Shown here in pieces: positions 48,632 to 62,400 of a stretch of 64,000 nucleotides of DNA. Each line of letters opens with the position of its first letter. Position 1 is the first letter of the stretch. The notes under the pieces were generated by a model. It did no database searches, was not told where the DNA came from, and was given only the letters and a program-made list of their open reading frames with translations. A program made the position numbers and the translations under genes. Source of the DNA: Gossypium raimondii (taxonomy: Eukaryota; Streptophyta; Magnoliopsida; Malvales; Malvaceae); assembly GCF_025698545.1 (NCBI RefSeq), contig NC_068575.1, positions 62,877,980 through 62,941,979 of the forward strand, given 5' to 3'.

Positions 48632-49400
48632 TTCCGTATTATTATTCACTAATAAATCTTTAATTTATTCACTGCGCAACAAAAGTTGATTAAATTTTGC
48701 ATTTGATAAATAGAAATTGTGATTTTATTTAGAGAATTAATTTTATTTGATAATAAAAGGTAATGCTTCTTTGAAAGTTTAATATATATATATACATTAA
48801 ATCTAAAATTGATAAATAAAAAAACTTATATCAAATTAAGAATATAACCCGGGATTGACTTTTATTGACTTCTATATTGATATTGAAGTTTTTTAATAAA
48901 ATTATAAACAAGGTAGTAATTAGAAATAAAACAATCACATGATGTAAAATTTTACATGGCTAAGCTGTTGGTTTAGTAGAAACTTTATGATCGGTTTGAT
49001 TGATATGCATGCATTTTTTGTTTAGAAAATCTGTAGCTTCGAAATAGTAAGTTTCAGATTTAAAACCCTATTAACCAATAAATTCATATTTGGTTAAAAG
49101 CAAAAGTTCATCCGTTTGCTTTCTAAACATTTTAATGATTTGATCAATATAATTTATAGGTAACTACAAACTTTAATAATAGAAGACTGGATATAGCACC
49201 AGAATTTCTTCTTCTTTTTTTTCTAATTAAAAAAAAGCCCATCCCCCAGCAGGTCAGTTTAATAAAACATATGGTACAGTTTTCCTAAGATATTGCCAAG
49301 TCTTTTCATTATTGATATGTTTCACATGCATATGCAAGGAAAGGGGCATTACAAATAGCTGGAGTCTAACTTCCTTTCATTCATAGGCATAGGCTCAAAA

Positions 49401-52359
49401 TCAGCTTGCATATTGGGCAATCTTACTTTCAAGTGTATTTTTATCAGCCCCAACTACCTTATCAACTTCCTTTCCATTTCTTATAAAGAAGAAGGTAGGA
49501 ACACTGCTAATGTTCCATCGCGCTGCCACATCCCTACCCTCGTCTATATCCACTTTTAAGAACACTACCTTTGCATATTTTGCAGCTAAACTCGTATAGA
49601 GAGGAGAAATGAAGCGGCAGGGACCACACCATGTTGCGGTGAAGTACAATATCGCCAGCCGTGATGTTCTTGTAGCAGCATTTAACTTAATTTCCAGCTC
49701 ACTGGTGGAATGAACGCCAATAACCTGGCCTGTCATTCGAAAAACAATACTAAGGTTAACATATAGGAATTATGTCCCATGACTCATGTAAAGTAATTCA
49801 TACGCACACAAAAGGAATGATATTAATGGTAATTGATCAATAAGTGTCTTAGGATCGAGAAGTCTGAAATTGTCTAAATGCAACTGTATGAAGATCAACA
49901 AGGTCATCTAACCAAGGTATTGATGATTTATTATATGCATTGAGTGATGATTATGGTGAACCCAGGAAACTAAAGCATAGACTAATTCACATCATACAAA
50001 GAGTAGCACAAGTTTTAAGGCCTTCCCTAGGGATTCTTACGAGAAACATAAGCATCTTTTAGATGCAGGTAGTCTAAGTTCATCAAAGATAACAGTCTTT
50101 CTAAAGAGTGTTTCAATTGAGGCCTATATAAAGCATTTACCATAAGAAAAATGAATGAGAAAGAAAACAATCCCTACCATCTTTAAAAGCAGATAATGCT
50201 TCCTGATCCTGCACAAATTAAAAGATAAACAAGTTTCAGAATATATGCAGTGACCTGCTTATATACGACAGAACAAAAGTTAGGAATGGATGGGAATACT
50301 TGGCTGACAATATATTATTAAGTTATTTGGCTAATAGCCCCTACCACTGCATAGAGAATAAAAACTAAAACATCATAAGCTTCCCTTGTAATCCTATCTA
50401 ACAACACCAAAATGCACGACACCCTAGATCCATGAATCAGCCCATGCTGACCATGTCCAAATCTACTAAAACATCCGAGTTCTTGCTCGGATAACTAAAT
50501 TACTTTAATGAAGTAACCTCTCCTAGACAAAGAAAATAGAAAATAATTTAGGCTTAAGCGGCAGGTGCACCCTAAACTTTATTTTAATAAGAGGCTCCTT
50601 CTTCTAAATCATAACGAATCCATGGCAAAGTTAATGCGCCAGAAGTGATAAGTATTTATGCCATATAAATACAATCAAATTAATTAATTCATCTTACTTG
50701 TGCCTCAGCTTTCTTCTGTTGCCTCTGACGTTCACTCCTTTTTAGTTCCCTTTCTTTCCGCAGGCGTTCATATTTCCTGCGATGCTCTTCAATTTTGTGT
50801 GCATTAGGTTCCACCTGCAAAGTAAAGGGTTGCCATGAGAAAGCATTTGCAGAGGAACACTAATGAAAGAACGGAAATGTTACCTTTTTGAGTACGGAAC
50901 CAATCTCCTCATCATAATCTAACTTTGACGCTACATGCAGATCACTTGCTGCTTCTTCCCATTGGCCAAGCATGGCCCTTGCCATCCCTCGACCTTTATA
51001 TCCTTTTGCTGAGTCAGGATTGATCTACACATAAATAGTTAGCTTCAAAGCATCAGCATGATTCCAAGCAAAAATAAAATAAAACCACAGACTCTTTAGC
51101 ATGATTTTTGTTTGTGACCTAAGCAAGCACTGAGAGAAATGGGATACCTTTAAAGCTGCATCAGCATCACGGATTGCAGCATTTGGTTGGCTCAATTTAA
51201 CAAAGACACTAGCTGAAAACAAGCATATCAGAAATTTAAGAGAGAGACAAATGTTTTGGAAAAAAGTATAAATTATGTTGCAAATAAAATTACCTCTAGT
51301 TGCATATAGTATTGCTGAGGTGGGATTTAACATGATAGCTTCTGTTAGATAATTTATAGCTTCATCCAGCTTACCTGAGGAAGGAAAGAAACTGAGAATT
51401 TGTAAAGAAATAAATAGGTAAAAGAAAACACACCATGAATTCAAAAGGTGAAGTATGCCTCCAGATATCGCATCCATGGCTTTTAATTTTTCTGATTGAG
51501 CAGCATCCCGCTTTTCCTCCGTAACTTCAACCGAAGTGTCTCCCATCTGAAATTAAGAAAAGACACAAAACATTTACAAGTTTAACATGAAACTCTATCA
51601 CAGTCCAGTTAACTGAAGTAATTATAGTTGGATGATCACTCACTTTTTGTGGAGGATTGTTGTCAGGTTCCACAACACCGTTATTATCTAACTCGACATC
51701 AGACTCAATAATATCATCATCTTCTTCATTTGAAATATAGGGTTTCTTGTCATCAGACTGTTGCTCAGGGTCTGCCATTTTAACACCACCTCTATCCTGA
51801 AAATTGGCATAAATGACCAAGAGCCAAATGAAGTTCACCATCATCACTAAAGAAAATCTTATTAGGCCAGAAAATAATTCACTTTTTGCTAAAATCATTA
51901 CATACTAAAAACATAAAGAAGGAAAAAGTACTTTCTCTCTCGCAAAGCAGGAAGCAAATAGACTATTGATTTACTTGAACACTAGCTCGATGAAAAGAAA
52001 TAAAATCAGTGGTGAGAAGAAAAATCCTAAGCAAATATACCCAAATCTTGGATGAAGAAAATGAAGATATAATAATCAAATTTTGATAGAAAAATCGAAA
52101 CTTTGGTAAATATGCTGAATCTTACCGTCTGTGGGTCAGTTGGAATTTGAGCTCCCAGACTTCAAAAATAAATCAAAACATGGCAACGCCTCGTCAACAA
52201 ATCAGAAGCAAAAGCAATTATATTAAGTATAAGCTGGAAAAAATATTACCTTAGGAGATAGGACTTGAAGAAGGAAAGGGAGGGAGTGTGGATAATTGAA
52301 GGGTTTGATTTGCACTGATCAACAAGGAGCTTTAGGTCTGCTACCTTTGAAGCATCCAT
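49401..52359 (-). CDS. TDX: TDX: Hip N-domain, TPR and thioredoxin protein
   Basis: Ten exons (52250-52359, 52126-52159, 51644-51796, 51459-51546, 51294-51374, 51148-51212, 50884-51024, 50698-50814, 50178-50208, 49401-49729) join to 382 residues; Arabidopsis TDX is about 380. The N-terminus ([20 protein letters not shown]) is the Hip-type dimerisation domain. An acidic linker follows ([16 protein letters not shown]), then TPR repeats at about 110-225 ([40 protein letters not shown]), a charged coiled-coil stretch ([20 protein letters not shown]), and a C-terminal thioredoxin domain with the active site WCGPC at 307-311. The protein is an Hsp70-interacting disulfide reductase and holdase. The fourth exon has no GT donor at the family-conserved place. 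A GC donor at 51458 keeps frame and length. The alternative GT donor at 51431 would add nine residues. Confidence 0.92.
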
Positions 52360-52374
52360 CACAGTAGCATATGC

Positions 52375-52398
52375 CTCTCTCTCTCTCTCTCTCTCTCT
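52375..52398. repeat. (CT)n tract in the TDX leader
   Basis: Twelve CT units, ending 16 bases upstream of the TDX ATG. On the gene strand this reads GAGAGA, so it is probably transcribed in the 5' leader. Confidence 0.92.
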
Positions 52399-55300
52399 AT
52401 GCTTTCTTCCTTTTCTTTTCAGGATCCAAAAGCAAGTGAAGAAGAAGGATGGTGATGCCAACCAAGGTGGTGGCCTCACTTTTTTTTTATCAAACTGAAA
52501 GCGATGATGTCTTGATTGATCCACAAGGGTCCATGGAACTAGTGATGGACCTCAGCGTACACCATCATTGTCTTTCCTTCTTCATTATAATTAAGGGGAA
52601 AAATCCCGTACAACCTAGATTAGATACATTTTTTTTAATGGAACACCTAATCCCGTTCTTGTAAACTTCAGATTATCCATTTTTAATTATGTCTTTTAAT
52701 GAAATATCTGACATTTTAAAAGAACCTTTAATGCGTAACCCAAATTTCATATTATAATTTTCCATTCTAAAATATTTTTATAATTTAAAATTAGATCCAA
52801 AACAATTTTCAAATTCTAACTGAGTCCCAGTCACAGAAATTCAAAGATCAATCGGAGAATGCCGCACAGGCTCTTGTATTAAAGAAAATAGTTAATTCAA
52901 TATTTTATACCTAAGCTTAATCTTAATATTTAATTTGGTATTTGAATTTTTTATCTTTATTTGGTACATAAATTTAGCTTCAATGCTCAACTTTTTACCT
53001 GAGTTTTTTCAATTTAGCACTTGATTTTTTTGGTCACAATTAAGTGCCTAAGTTTAGTTTAAATGTTTAATTTGTTATTTGAGTATTTTTACCAATTTTT
53101 TGTTATTAGAACATACACGTTAACTATTCATTAGGCCACATAATGCCATTTGATCTAAGTATCAAACTATAACATTGAAACTAAACTCAAGTGTCTTAGT
53201 ATATTGACCCAATAATATATTAAAAAAACCATTGGTAGGTCAAGTTTTTAAGGGGTAAAGCAACATTTAGTCATTGAATTTGACAACTTTCCCACATTGG
53301 TCCCTGAATTTTCTTTGGATTTTGTTAAAGACGTGACAATGTGACACTATGATTCATTACTTAAAAATTTGAAATTTTTATATAAAATCTAAAAATATAA
53401 AAATAAAATATTTTTAAATAATGATATGACATAATCTTAAAGTATCACGTAATCATATATTAACATAATCAAAATTAGAGACTAAATTAAGAAAAGCTTC
53501 CTATGGGAATTATAAAAGATGAAAATGTGTGGATGTATATTTTTCTTTCTATTTTAGGTTTTCATTGATTAAGGATTTTAGAGAATTGTCGGTTCATAAA
53601 GATAAAAGAAATCCAATTTGAACAAGTACTAAAGGTTAACAATAAAGATTTGGATGCCTTTGTAATAAAAAGAAAAATCCAAAGCATTTAAAAGAAAATT
53701 TAGCCGCTTATTGTAACGATAAAATCTTTAAAATGTAATAATATTCTATATTTTATACATGTATAAATAAATATAATTTTTTAAAATGGAACCTAACATG
53801 AATTTTAATATTTAAGACTACTTTCTTGGTAAAAGAAAAATCACCTCTAATTTTAGAAAATTACATTTAAAATAAAATGTGTCGGTGCAATTTTATTTCT
53901 AGACTTCATCGGATAAACCAAATCATATTAGGTAGCTATAATTAACGATTAGGGATTTTATAAAGATAAAAGAAATCCAAATTTAGCGGTCAATATTGAA
54001 GATTTGGATGCGAAAATCCAGCCGCTTATTCTAAATCTCTAAAATGAAATAACATTTTATATATGAACATGAATTTCAATATTTAAGACTACTTTCCATA
54101 AAATCAAACTTTTGGTACAAAAACAATGGTCATCTGCATTTAGGATGGGATTACAAAATAAATTAGAATGTATGGGATCAAAATTAATTGATTACCAATT
54201 TTAAACCATTTTCATAAAGATAAAACAAATCCAATTTTAACATGCCAATACTAAATATTTGGATGCCAATAATCCACCCACTTATTATATATGTATAAAA
54301 TAATTCCATTTTTAACGATGCATTTGTATTAAAATTCACGTTGATAACAAAATTTATCTAAAGCATTTAAAAGTAAATCTAACCAAATAAAATTCTATGT
54401 ATAGATTTTAAATTTTAAACCCTCAAAAAAATCAAAAATTAAAACTTACTTTCTCCTTTAAAAATGAAACATCTCTAATTTGATAAAATTACATTTAGGA
54501 TAGAGATTAAAAGTTTTTTTTCTTTTTAAACTTCATCGATAAACTAGATCCAATTATATTAAAACAATTAATCGATCACAGATTGCGAGGGAGTTGTATG
54601 TGATGAGAATGAAAATTAAATATTTGGATATAACCGATATCTAGAAAAATGTTTGATTTTTAAGAGGCTCAAACTTATCCAACATAAAGGTCATGATAAA
54701 GTAATCATTCAATTAAATAGTTTGGAGATAACTATTTTAGGAAGTACTCTCACCACATCGAACTCTAATTAAAGGAATTCAAAGTATTTTGTCACAAGAA
54801 AATACGTGGTTTTTGCGTTATATCTTGAGAGAACAGAATCAAGTTGTGGAATGCTTAGCTGAACAAACATTGATCGAAAAAAAATTTTGTAGGTTTTTGA
54901 TTTCCTGCAATGATTCGAATGGACAAGGCTAAAAGTGTTTTTTCTTTTCAAAATATTTCTATGTAATTAGTTACGTAATGTTTTATTGTAAAAAAAAACA
55001 AAAAATCGATTAGGGATTTTAAACAATTGTGATTCCATAAATATAAAAGAAATCCATCATTAGCCAATAATAAAGGTCAATATTAAATATTTGGATGCAT
55101 TTGTAATAAAATCCACATTGACAAAAAGAGTATCCAGAGCATTTAAAAGAAAATATAGTCGCTTATTCTGACGAGAAAATATAAAAAATGTAATATAATT
55201 TTATATTTTACATATGTATAAATAAATATAATTTTTTAAGAAACAGAGGTAGCATGAATTAAAAAAACCCTAGAATTTTAAATTTTAAATTTACTTCACG

Positions 55301-56431
55301 TAAAATCAAACTCTTCATAAAAAAAACGAATCACCTATAATTTGATGAAATTACATTTAAGACAGAGTTTAAAAAGATTAAAACTTTTGGACTCCAGATC
55401 AAATTAGGTTAATGGATTAGGGATTTTAAAGAAATTTTCTTTCTATCTTTGGACTTCATTAAATTAAGTTAGTACAATTAATCAAGCAATAAAGGTAAAG
55501 ATTAAAGATTTGGATTCCTTTTGTGGTAAAATTCACTAAGAAAAAACCAAAAGCATTTAAAAAGAATCTAACGAGAAAATCTCCAAAATGTAATAAAATT
55601 TTATATTAATTTCATGGAGACATGGTATATTTAGTTATGAAATACAAAACTCTGATTTTTCATTTATAAATCTAATTTCTCAAATGTTCGGACTAATAAG
55701 TTAATCCGAATTATCACCCTAAACAAGGGCAAATGTAATGAAATTACTCAGATAAAAAGGATTAACAAGAACTGAAACTCATCATGTTAAAAGAAGACAT
55801 CTAACATTTGGTCGATTTTATTTAATAGATAAAATTTAACATATTAATCGTGTTTATTTATTTCACATAATATATAAATATAAAGTATGAATTTGTTTAT
55901 TCACTGATATGCAATAAAACGAATTTCACTCAATCTTAACTTCGGTGAAGAAAGGGAAAAAACTAGGGTTTTTTGCCTTCTGCATTTAGAGAGAAGGAGA
56001 AAAGATATATATTTTTGTTTGAAAATACATTTTTAATATGCATTTAAAAGAATAAATTTAGCGAGAGAAATAAATAAAATATAGAAATATAAAAAAACCT
56101 GTAAAATAATTTAGAGCATTGCCCATTGACGAATAAAGGGGTTATTATTAGTCGTGGATTAATTTCCATATATCCACAATTCCGCTGCAAGTCGCATTCT
56201 CGTCTTCCCTATTTCGGTCCTAAGAGGCTTCAAAGTCGAACGAACCTCACCAATTTCTTACTTGTTCAAACTTCAACGCTTTTTTTTTTCAACTACCAAA
56301 CTAAGCTTACTTCTATGGTATTTCTTTCTTTTTTAAAATAAAAAAGAAACATGGTTGGAGTTAAAGGAAGAATCATTTAGTGGCGGCTTTTCCCTTTCAT
56401 CGATCCTTATGCCGAAGGAAACAGGACAAAA
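52399..56431. other. Intergenic region between TDX and IREH1
   Basis: The two genes diverge from this 4 kb region, so both promoters lie here. The left part (52700-53500) contains decayed repeat phrases of the AATTTAGCACTTGA kind. The middle is a diverged repeat array (53560-55640). The last 500 bases before the IREH1 start at 56432 contain CTTTTTTTTTTCAACT and pyrimidine stretches typical of a plant leader. Confidence 0.55.
53560..55640 (+). repeat. Diverged tandem-like repeat array of about five units
   Basis: A block recurs in the same orientation starting near 53567, 53946, 54186, 55008 and 55415. Shared phrases in order are GATTAGGGATTTTA, AAAGATAAAAGAAATCCAA, AAGATTTGGATGCC, AGCATTTAAAAGAAAAT, CCGCTTATTCT and TAAATAAATATAATTTTTTA, with AATTACATTTAAGAT(A/C)GAG. 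Spacing is irregular (about 240-820 bp) and some units are partial. No coding frame runs through it. Confidence 0.65.
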
Positions 56432-59400
56432 ATGGTGTTCAAGAACAAGCTCTTCTTTTCCTCTTCTAAGAAATCGGGTTCTTCTAGTCCTGATGGATCA
56501 TCCAATAGCCCTCGTTCCACTTCTAATTCCCCGATCCGATCCGATAAGAAAAAACCCAAAGCTTCTCTTCCCAACTCTGATTCACAACAGATCCCTAATT
56601 CACCTTCCCTTTTCAGTCCCACTGCTTTTAAGCCAACCCAAGTCAAAGATGGACCCGCTCGCAAGGACCTCAAACCCAGCGAACCCCAAACCCCAGTTGC
56701 TAAACCTTCTTCCTCTACCTCCAAGAAACCCGATGCTAAGGACGGGCCTTCCTCTGTCTCGCCTTTACTCGCCTCTTCCTTGGGGTTGAATCGGATTAAA
56801 ACTCGCTCCGGTCCCTTGCCCCAGGAGAGTTTTTTCAGTTTTAGAGGGGAGAAAAGTGCCGCCGCTTCGGTGCTTGGAGCTAGTAACTTGTCCAGGGCTG
56901 GAGGTTCGAGTAGTGCTGGGGGCGGTGGTAGTTCAGGGAAATCGGGTTCTGGGAAGAAAGATGGGTTGAACCAGAGATTATTGCAAGAGAGTTTGCTTGA
57001 TAATGTGAGCAATTCGGACAGTATGTCACCTGGAAGTGGTAGTGGTGGATGGCACTCGAGAGAGCAGAGCCCTGGTGTACAGGGGAAGTCTCGGTTGCAG
57101 AATGGGGAATCATCCTCTGAAGCTGGTACTGCTCTTGCTGTGTCTCATTACCCTTTTTGTCTTTCTGGAATATTAGTTGTTGTTTCCGATTCTGCCTTGG
57201 ATGATGTTTTAGTGGCAGTACTGTTGTGTAGCGAATAGAAATGCTCAAAACAGTCTGATGATGCCACATACCTGGTTAGGATTCCCCAGTGTAAGATCGG
57301 AGTAAATGTTCTGAGCTTTTTCGCATTGACCGTCATATAGGTATAGCTGGAAGGCTAGGTAGAACGTTAAGGAAGTTTAAATTCACCACAAGGTTTAATA
57401 ATTTTATTCTCTTATCGAGCATAGATGTCAAAATAGGGTTATAACTGCTCATTGATCTGATACACAAATTACAATATGCAGTAGAAATGATGTGGAGTGT
57501 GTTAGGTTGTAGGATTTGCTTTCTCATGGTCCTTGGTTAGTTAGCAGTATGCATATTGCAGACAAATGAAAAAAAGGAAAAGAATCCAGAATCAGGTTTT
57601 TGTTATTCTTTTTAAAAGAAATAATCTAAGATTATGCTATTACTTGAGCTGATAGAGGCCAAAATGGAAAAGTATACTCTGAAATGACTTCTGTGAAGTC
57701 TACTTTATGGTAGTCAATATATTCTTTAGATTTTTGCTGAATTCTGAGGAAAACAACGACATCTTAAATTTGAAATGTAGTCAGTATAAGTGCATGATAT
57801 GTTCACTTCAGATCATACTAGGTAGATATCATTAGAGGTTAGAAAATGACCTCAAAAACCTGCCCTAAAGAACCTAAACCAAGACCTGCCAAAACTTGTT
57901 TTGATAAAAAAGTAGGGTCAAACCTCAGAAAACTTGTTAATAAATCAAACCCTACGAGTCTACAGTCATACTATAATGAAATAAATCAGGAGGTCAAGAA
58001 ATCAGACTATTACTATGAGATCCACATTACGCTGCTTATCGTTTAGATCCAATTTAAAAACTGATTGGAGATAGGTGGAGGGATCCAACTTGATTATATA
58101 TAAGACATCCATGTGGAATAAAACCACATTAACAGACCCCATCAGACCCCATTGTGTGTAGGTGGAGATGGAGAAGCCTATCACGTGGCAAACTCGAAAG
58201 GGGTAATGGGCATTGTAACATGCAATAACAACAGAATAGGGCCCAAGTTCTAACACTCAAGCATCCAACCTTAAACAATTTGAAATATGTGGAGAGGTTC
58301 AAGTTGAATATATGACATTGATGTGGGATAACACCAGTTTAACATTTATGTTACTGCTAATTGCTTGCTTTTGATTTCATGCATAGATTTAATTAGTGAA
58401 TTCATACACCCTATTATTTTAATACTCACAATTTTCTTTACTTAAGTAAATATTATTTCTTCAATCAAAATGTATTTAACTAATAAGTTTCAATATTAGC
58501 TTATATATCCTGTATCGTTCGTGTCTTCTGTATTCTTATCGTGTACAAAATTATCATCTATTCAATCATTATATGATCGGAAAGCACGCTGATCTTAATG
58601 TGGAATGCTTATGCATATATTTTGAGCAGCAAAATTTTTCTCTATGCATCTTCTTCATTTCCTTGTCCTTTCTGTTCTAACTAGGTGAGCAATTTCCTTC
58701 ATTAGAACTGCTTTATGTGGAATGCTAGTTAATGTAGAAATGGTTTCATTTCCTGAAGGAATGCTGGCAATTTGTTATGTTTTTCTCTCAAAAGTAACTT
58801 TTGTTGGCTTGAATATTATTACCAGGACGACTCAAATCATCACGGGGGCACTCTGGAGTCTTAAAAAGTTCTGATTTTTGTACGCCAGAGGTACAATAGT
58901 ATTTTCATTGATCCTCTCCTTGCAGTTACTTACTACTCAGTGACTGCTCTTGCATTCTTTTACTGTCAAACTGTGATGTTATTGATTATTAGAATATTTT
59001 CTTTCCAGACTTCATATGATTGTGAAAACTCCAAAGAGTCTGAATCCCCCCGTTTTCAAGCCATTCTTCGCCTTACTAGTGGGCCGCAGAAGAGGTTTCC
59101 AGCTGATATTAAGAGCTTTTCCCATGAATTAAATTCAAAAGGAGTACGGCCTTTTCCATTTTGGAAACCTAGACGCTTAAACAACTTGGAGGTACATTGA
59201 TCCTATTTCTTGTCTCCTACTTTCTTGCAGTTTGTATTCCTAACTAGATTTCTGTTTTATGCAGGAAATTGTGGTTGTGATTCGGGCAAAATTTGACAAA
59301 GCAAAAGAGGAAGTGAACTCTGATTTGGCTATTTTTGCTGCCGATCTGGTTGGACTTCTTGAAAAGAACTCTGAAAGTCATCCTGAGTGGCAGGAAACTA

Positions 59401-62400
59401 TCGAGGATTTGCTGGTTCTGGCTCGAAGCTGTGCTATGACACCACCCGGAGAGTTTTGGCTTCAGTGTGAAGGCATTGTTCAGGAGTTAGATGATAAGCG
59501 TCAAGAACTTCATCCAGGAACACTGAAGCAGCTGTATACACGGATGCTTTTCATTCTCACAAGGTGTACAAGATTGTTGCAGTTTCACAAAGAAAGTGGG
59601 CTGGCTGAAGATGAACCTGTGATACAGCTTCGCCAATCTAGAGTCCTGCATCCTGCAGATAAGAGAACTTCCTCGGGAGTCCTAAGAGAAGCAAAAAGTT
59701 TGAGTGCGTCAAAGGCGTCAAAAGCCTCCACATCTAAGAAATCTTATAGTCAGGAGCAACATTGGAGGAAGGACCATCTTGTGCTGCCTGGAAGTTTGAT
59801 CACTTCCATTGACGACACTCAAAAGAACTTGGAATCTCCTGCAAGTAGAGATAGGATAGCTTCCTGGAAGAAACTCCCGTCTCCTGCCAAAAAAAGTCCA
59901 AAGGAAGTAACTGCTTCCAAGGAGCAAAACAATAGTATGATTGAAACCTGGAAAAAAACAGGAGCTTCTGATGTAGATCTGGCTGTTGTTAAGCTTCAGG
60001 AACCTCCTCCTGCAAAAGAATCTCAAGAACACTCTTCCAAGCACCAGCACAAAGTTTCTTGGGGTTATTGGGGAGACCAACCAAATGTTTCTGAAGAAAG
60101 TTCTATAATATGCCGCATTTGTGAGGAGGAGGTACCCACCTCAAATGTGGAAGATCACTCAAGAATATGTGCTGTTGCTGATTGTTGCGATCAGAAGGGT
60201 TTAAACGTTGATGAACGCCTTGTAAGAATTGCTGAAATGCTTGAGAAAATGACAGACTTATTTGCTAATAAGGATATGCAACATGTAGGGAGTCCAGATG
60301 TTGCTAAAGTATCAAATTCGAGTGTGACTGAAGAATCTGATGTCCTATCTCCTAAACTAAGTGATTGGTCCAGGAGAGGTTCAGAAGACATGCTTGACTG
60401 TTTTCCTGAAGTGGATAATTCAGTTCTTATGGATGACCTTAAGGGTTTGCCTTCAATGTCATGTAAAACTCGCTTTGGTCCAAAGTCTGATCAAGGAATG
60501 ACAACATCATCTGCAGGAAGCATGACTCCCAGATCTCCTTTATTGACACCAAGAAATAGTCAAATAGACTTGTTATTGGCAGGCAAGGGTGTTTTTACAG
60601 AGCAAGAAGATCTTCCACAGGTATCCTTTGTCCAGTTTTTTATTTCAGAAAGACACAAAATGTTTCAAGAGGTGCTGAACTACATGCTTTGGTTGCTATG
60701 CTTTTTGATATTTACTTCCAACTTTATAGTTTTCCCCTCTAACTTTCCTGCCACATGCAGCTCTCCTCCTCACCTTTTGTGTTCCTCATGTAGGTTTTTT
60801 TATTTCTTATCATATGAAATGCAATCTTTTTCACTCTTTCTCTCTGTTCTAAGTGATTTTGTTATCTGCTTCAATTAATTGTTGTGAATTCAAGGCTGTT
60901 ATGCACCCACAGTAGACTGTCAAATTATTGAATATTCAGGGAATGTATAGGAGCCACTCCAACATCGCAGATGCATTAGTTATCTGCTTTTTGCCATCCA
61001 GTTAAGAGTGTATAGTCTTTCTTTGGAAGTGCTAGGTTTTAATTTGTTCCTGATCATGCAGATGAATGAACTTGCTGATATTGCCAGATGTGTAGCAAAT
61101 ACACCATCAGTTGATGATCGGTCTGTGCCATATTTGCTGTCTTGTCTTGAAGACTTGAGACTTGTCATAGACCGCAGAAAATTTGATGCACTTACAGTAG
61201 AAACGTTTGGTGCGCGCATTGAGAAGCTGATCAGGTAATTTTGTTTCTGCTTCTTATTTATTATATTTATATAGTAAAAATACAAATGCTGTAGATACTC
61301 CGGAAAAAAGTAAAATTTAGCTATACAATGAAAACTTTGCTGAACATCCTTTTCAATGGAATGTTTGAACTTTGAGCAAAAGGTGCTGGTTGAGTTTGTT
61401 TCTTATTCTGTTATGATTTTGATATTTTAGGGAGAAGTACTTGCAGTTTTGTGAGCTAGTCGAGGATGAAAAGCTTGATATATCAAACACTGTCATTGAT
61501 GAGGATGCTCCTTTAGAGGATGATGTGGTTCGTAGCTTGAGAACTAGCCCTATCCATTCATCTAAGGACCGTACCTCCATAGATGACTTTGAGATAATAA
61601 AACCAATTAGTCGTGGAGCATTTGGGCGTGTTTTCTTAGCTAAAAAGAGAACAACAGGGGATCTTTTTGCAATAAAGGTACCTGAGTTTGATTTTCTTCC
61701 CCTATGATCATTTTCACTTATAAATATAATGTTTAGTTATTTATTGTTTATTTTATCTATGTATCTATTTTATATTGTATTAGTTACAATAGGATTCTCT
61801 TTTATATTAATGGCATTTTGCTTTTGGTTTTTATTGTGGTTCCCCTCTATATTTTCTGTTGTATCATGTCTGACTTCATATCATTTTCATCGTTCTTTTT
61901 CTGTTAGCTTGTTACTTAGAGGTCAAGGGAGAGGTTAATTTTCAATTAAAATCATGTTTATGCCGTGTCAGGTTCTAAAGAAGGCAGATATGATTCGCAA
62001 GAATGCAGTTGAAAGCATATTAGCAGAGCGTAATATTTTGATCTCAGTCCGCAACCCATTTGTGGTGAGCAGGTCTTGCTTGCAAAGAATTTATCTTTTT
62101 TGAGAACTTGATATCTTATTCTGACATCAATTTGCTGCATCAGGTTCGCTTCTTCTATTCATTTACTTGCCGTGAGAACTTGTATCTTGTGATGGAGTAT
62201 CTAAATGGAGGTGATTTATATTCATTGTTGAGAAATTTAGGCTGCTTGGATGAAGAGGTTGCTCGTGTGTACATAGCGGAAGTTGTAAGTTTTAAATTAA
62301 TTTATTACAAGGGATATCTACCTTTTTGCATATTTTAGTTGAATTCTATTGTTTTATTATATAGTTATATACATATTTTTACAGGTGCTTGCCTTGGAGT

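Larger units (their letters stand above)
47573..49400. other. Intergenic region between HRD3 and TDX
   Basis: Holds two TIR-type repeats (47663-47983 and 48005-48631) almost back to back, then AT-rich DNA. The TDX 3' untranslated region is expected near 49250-49400. No gene is supported. Confidence 0.55.

Noticed and set aside
56407-57012. 201-codon minus-strand ORF over IREH1 exon 1
   Set aside because: An antisense shadow of a Ser/Pro-rich exon; its composition (Leu/Glu/Pro) follows from the complementary codons.
57126-57238. Continuation of the IREH1 first exon to a stop at 57238
   Set aside because: The frame loses family similarity exactly at a GT donor, and the next exon ([11 protein letters not shown]) restores it.
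60621-60878. Run-on of the large IREH1 exon past 60620
   Set aside because: It begins with a canonical donor GTATCC and turns into hydrophobic noise. Exon 61062-61234 continues the family sequence in frame.
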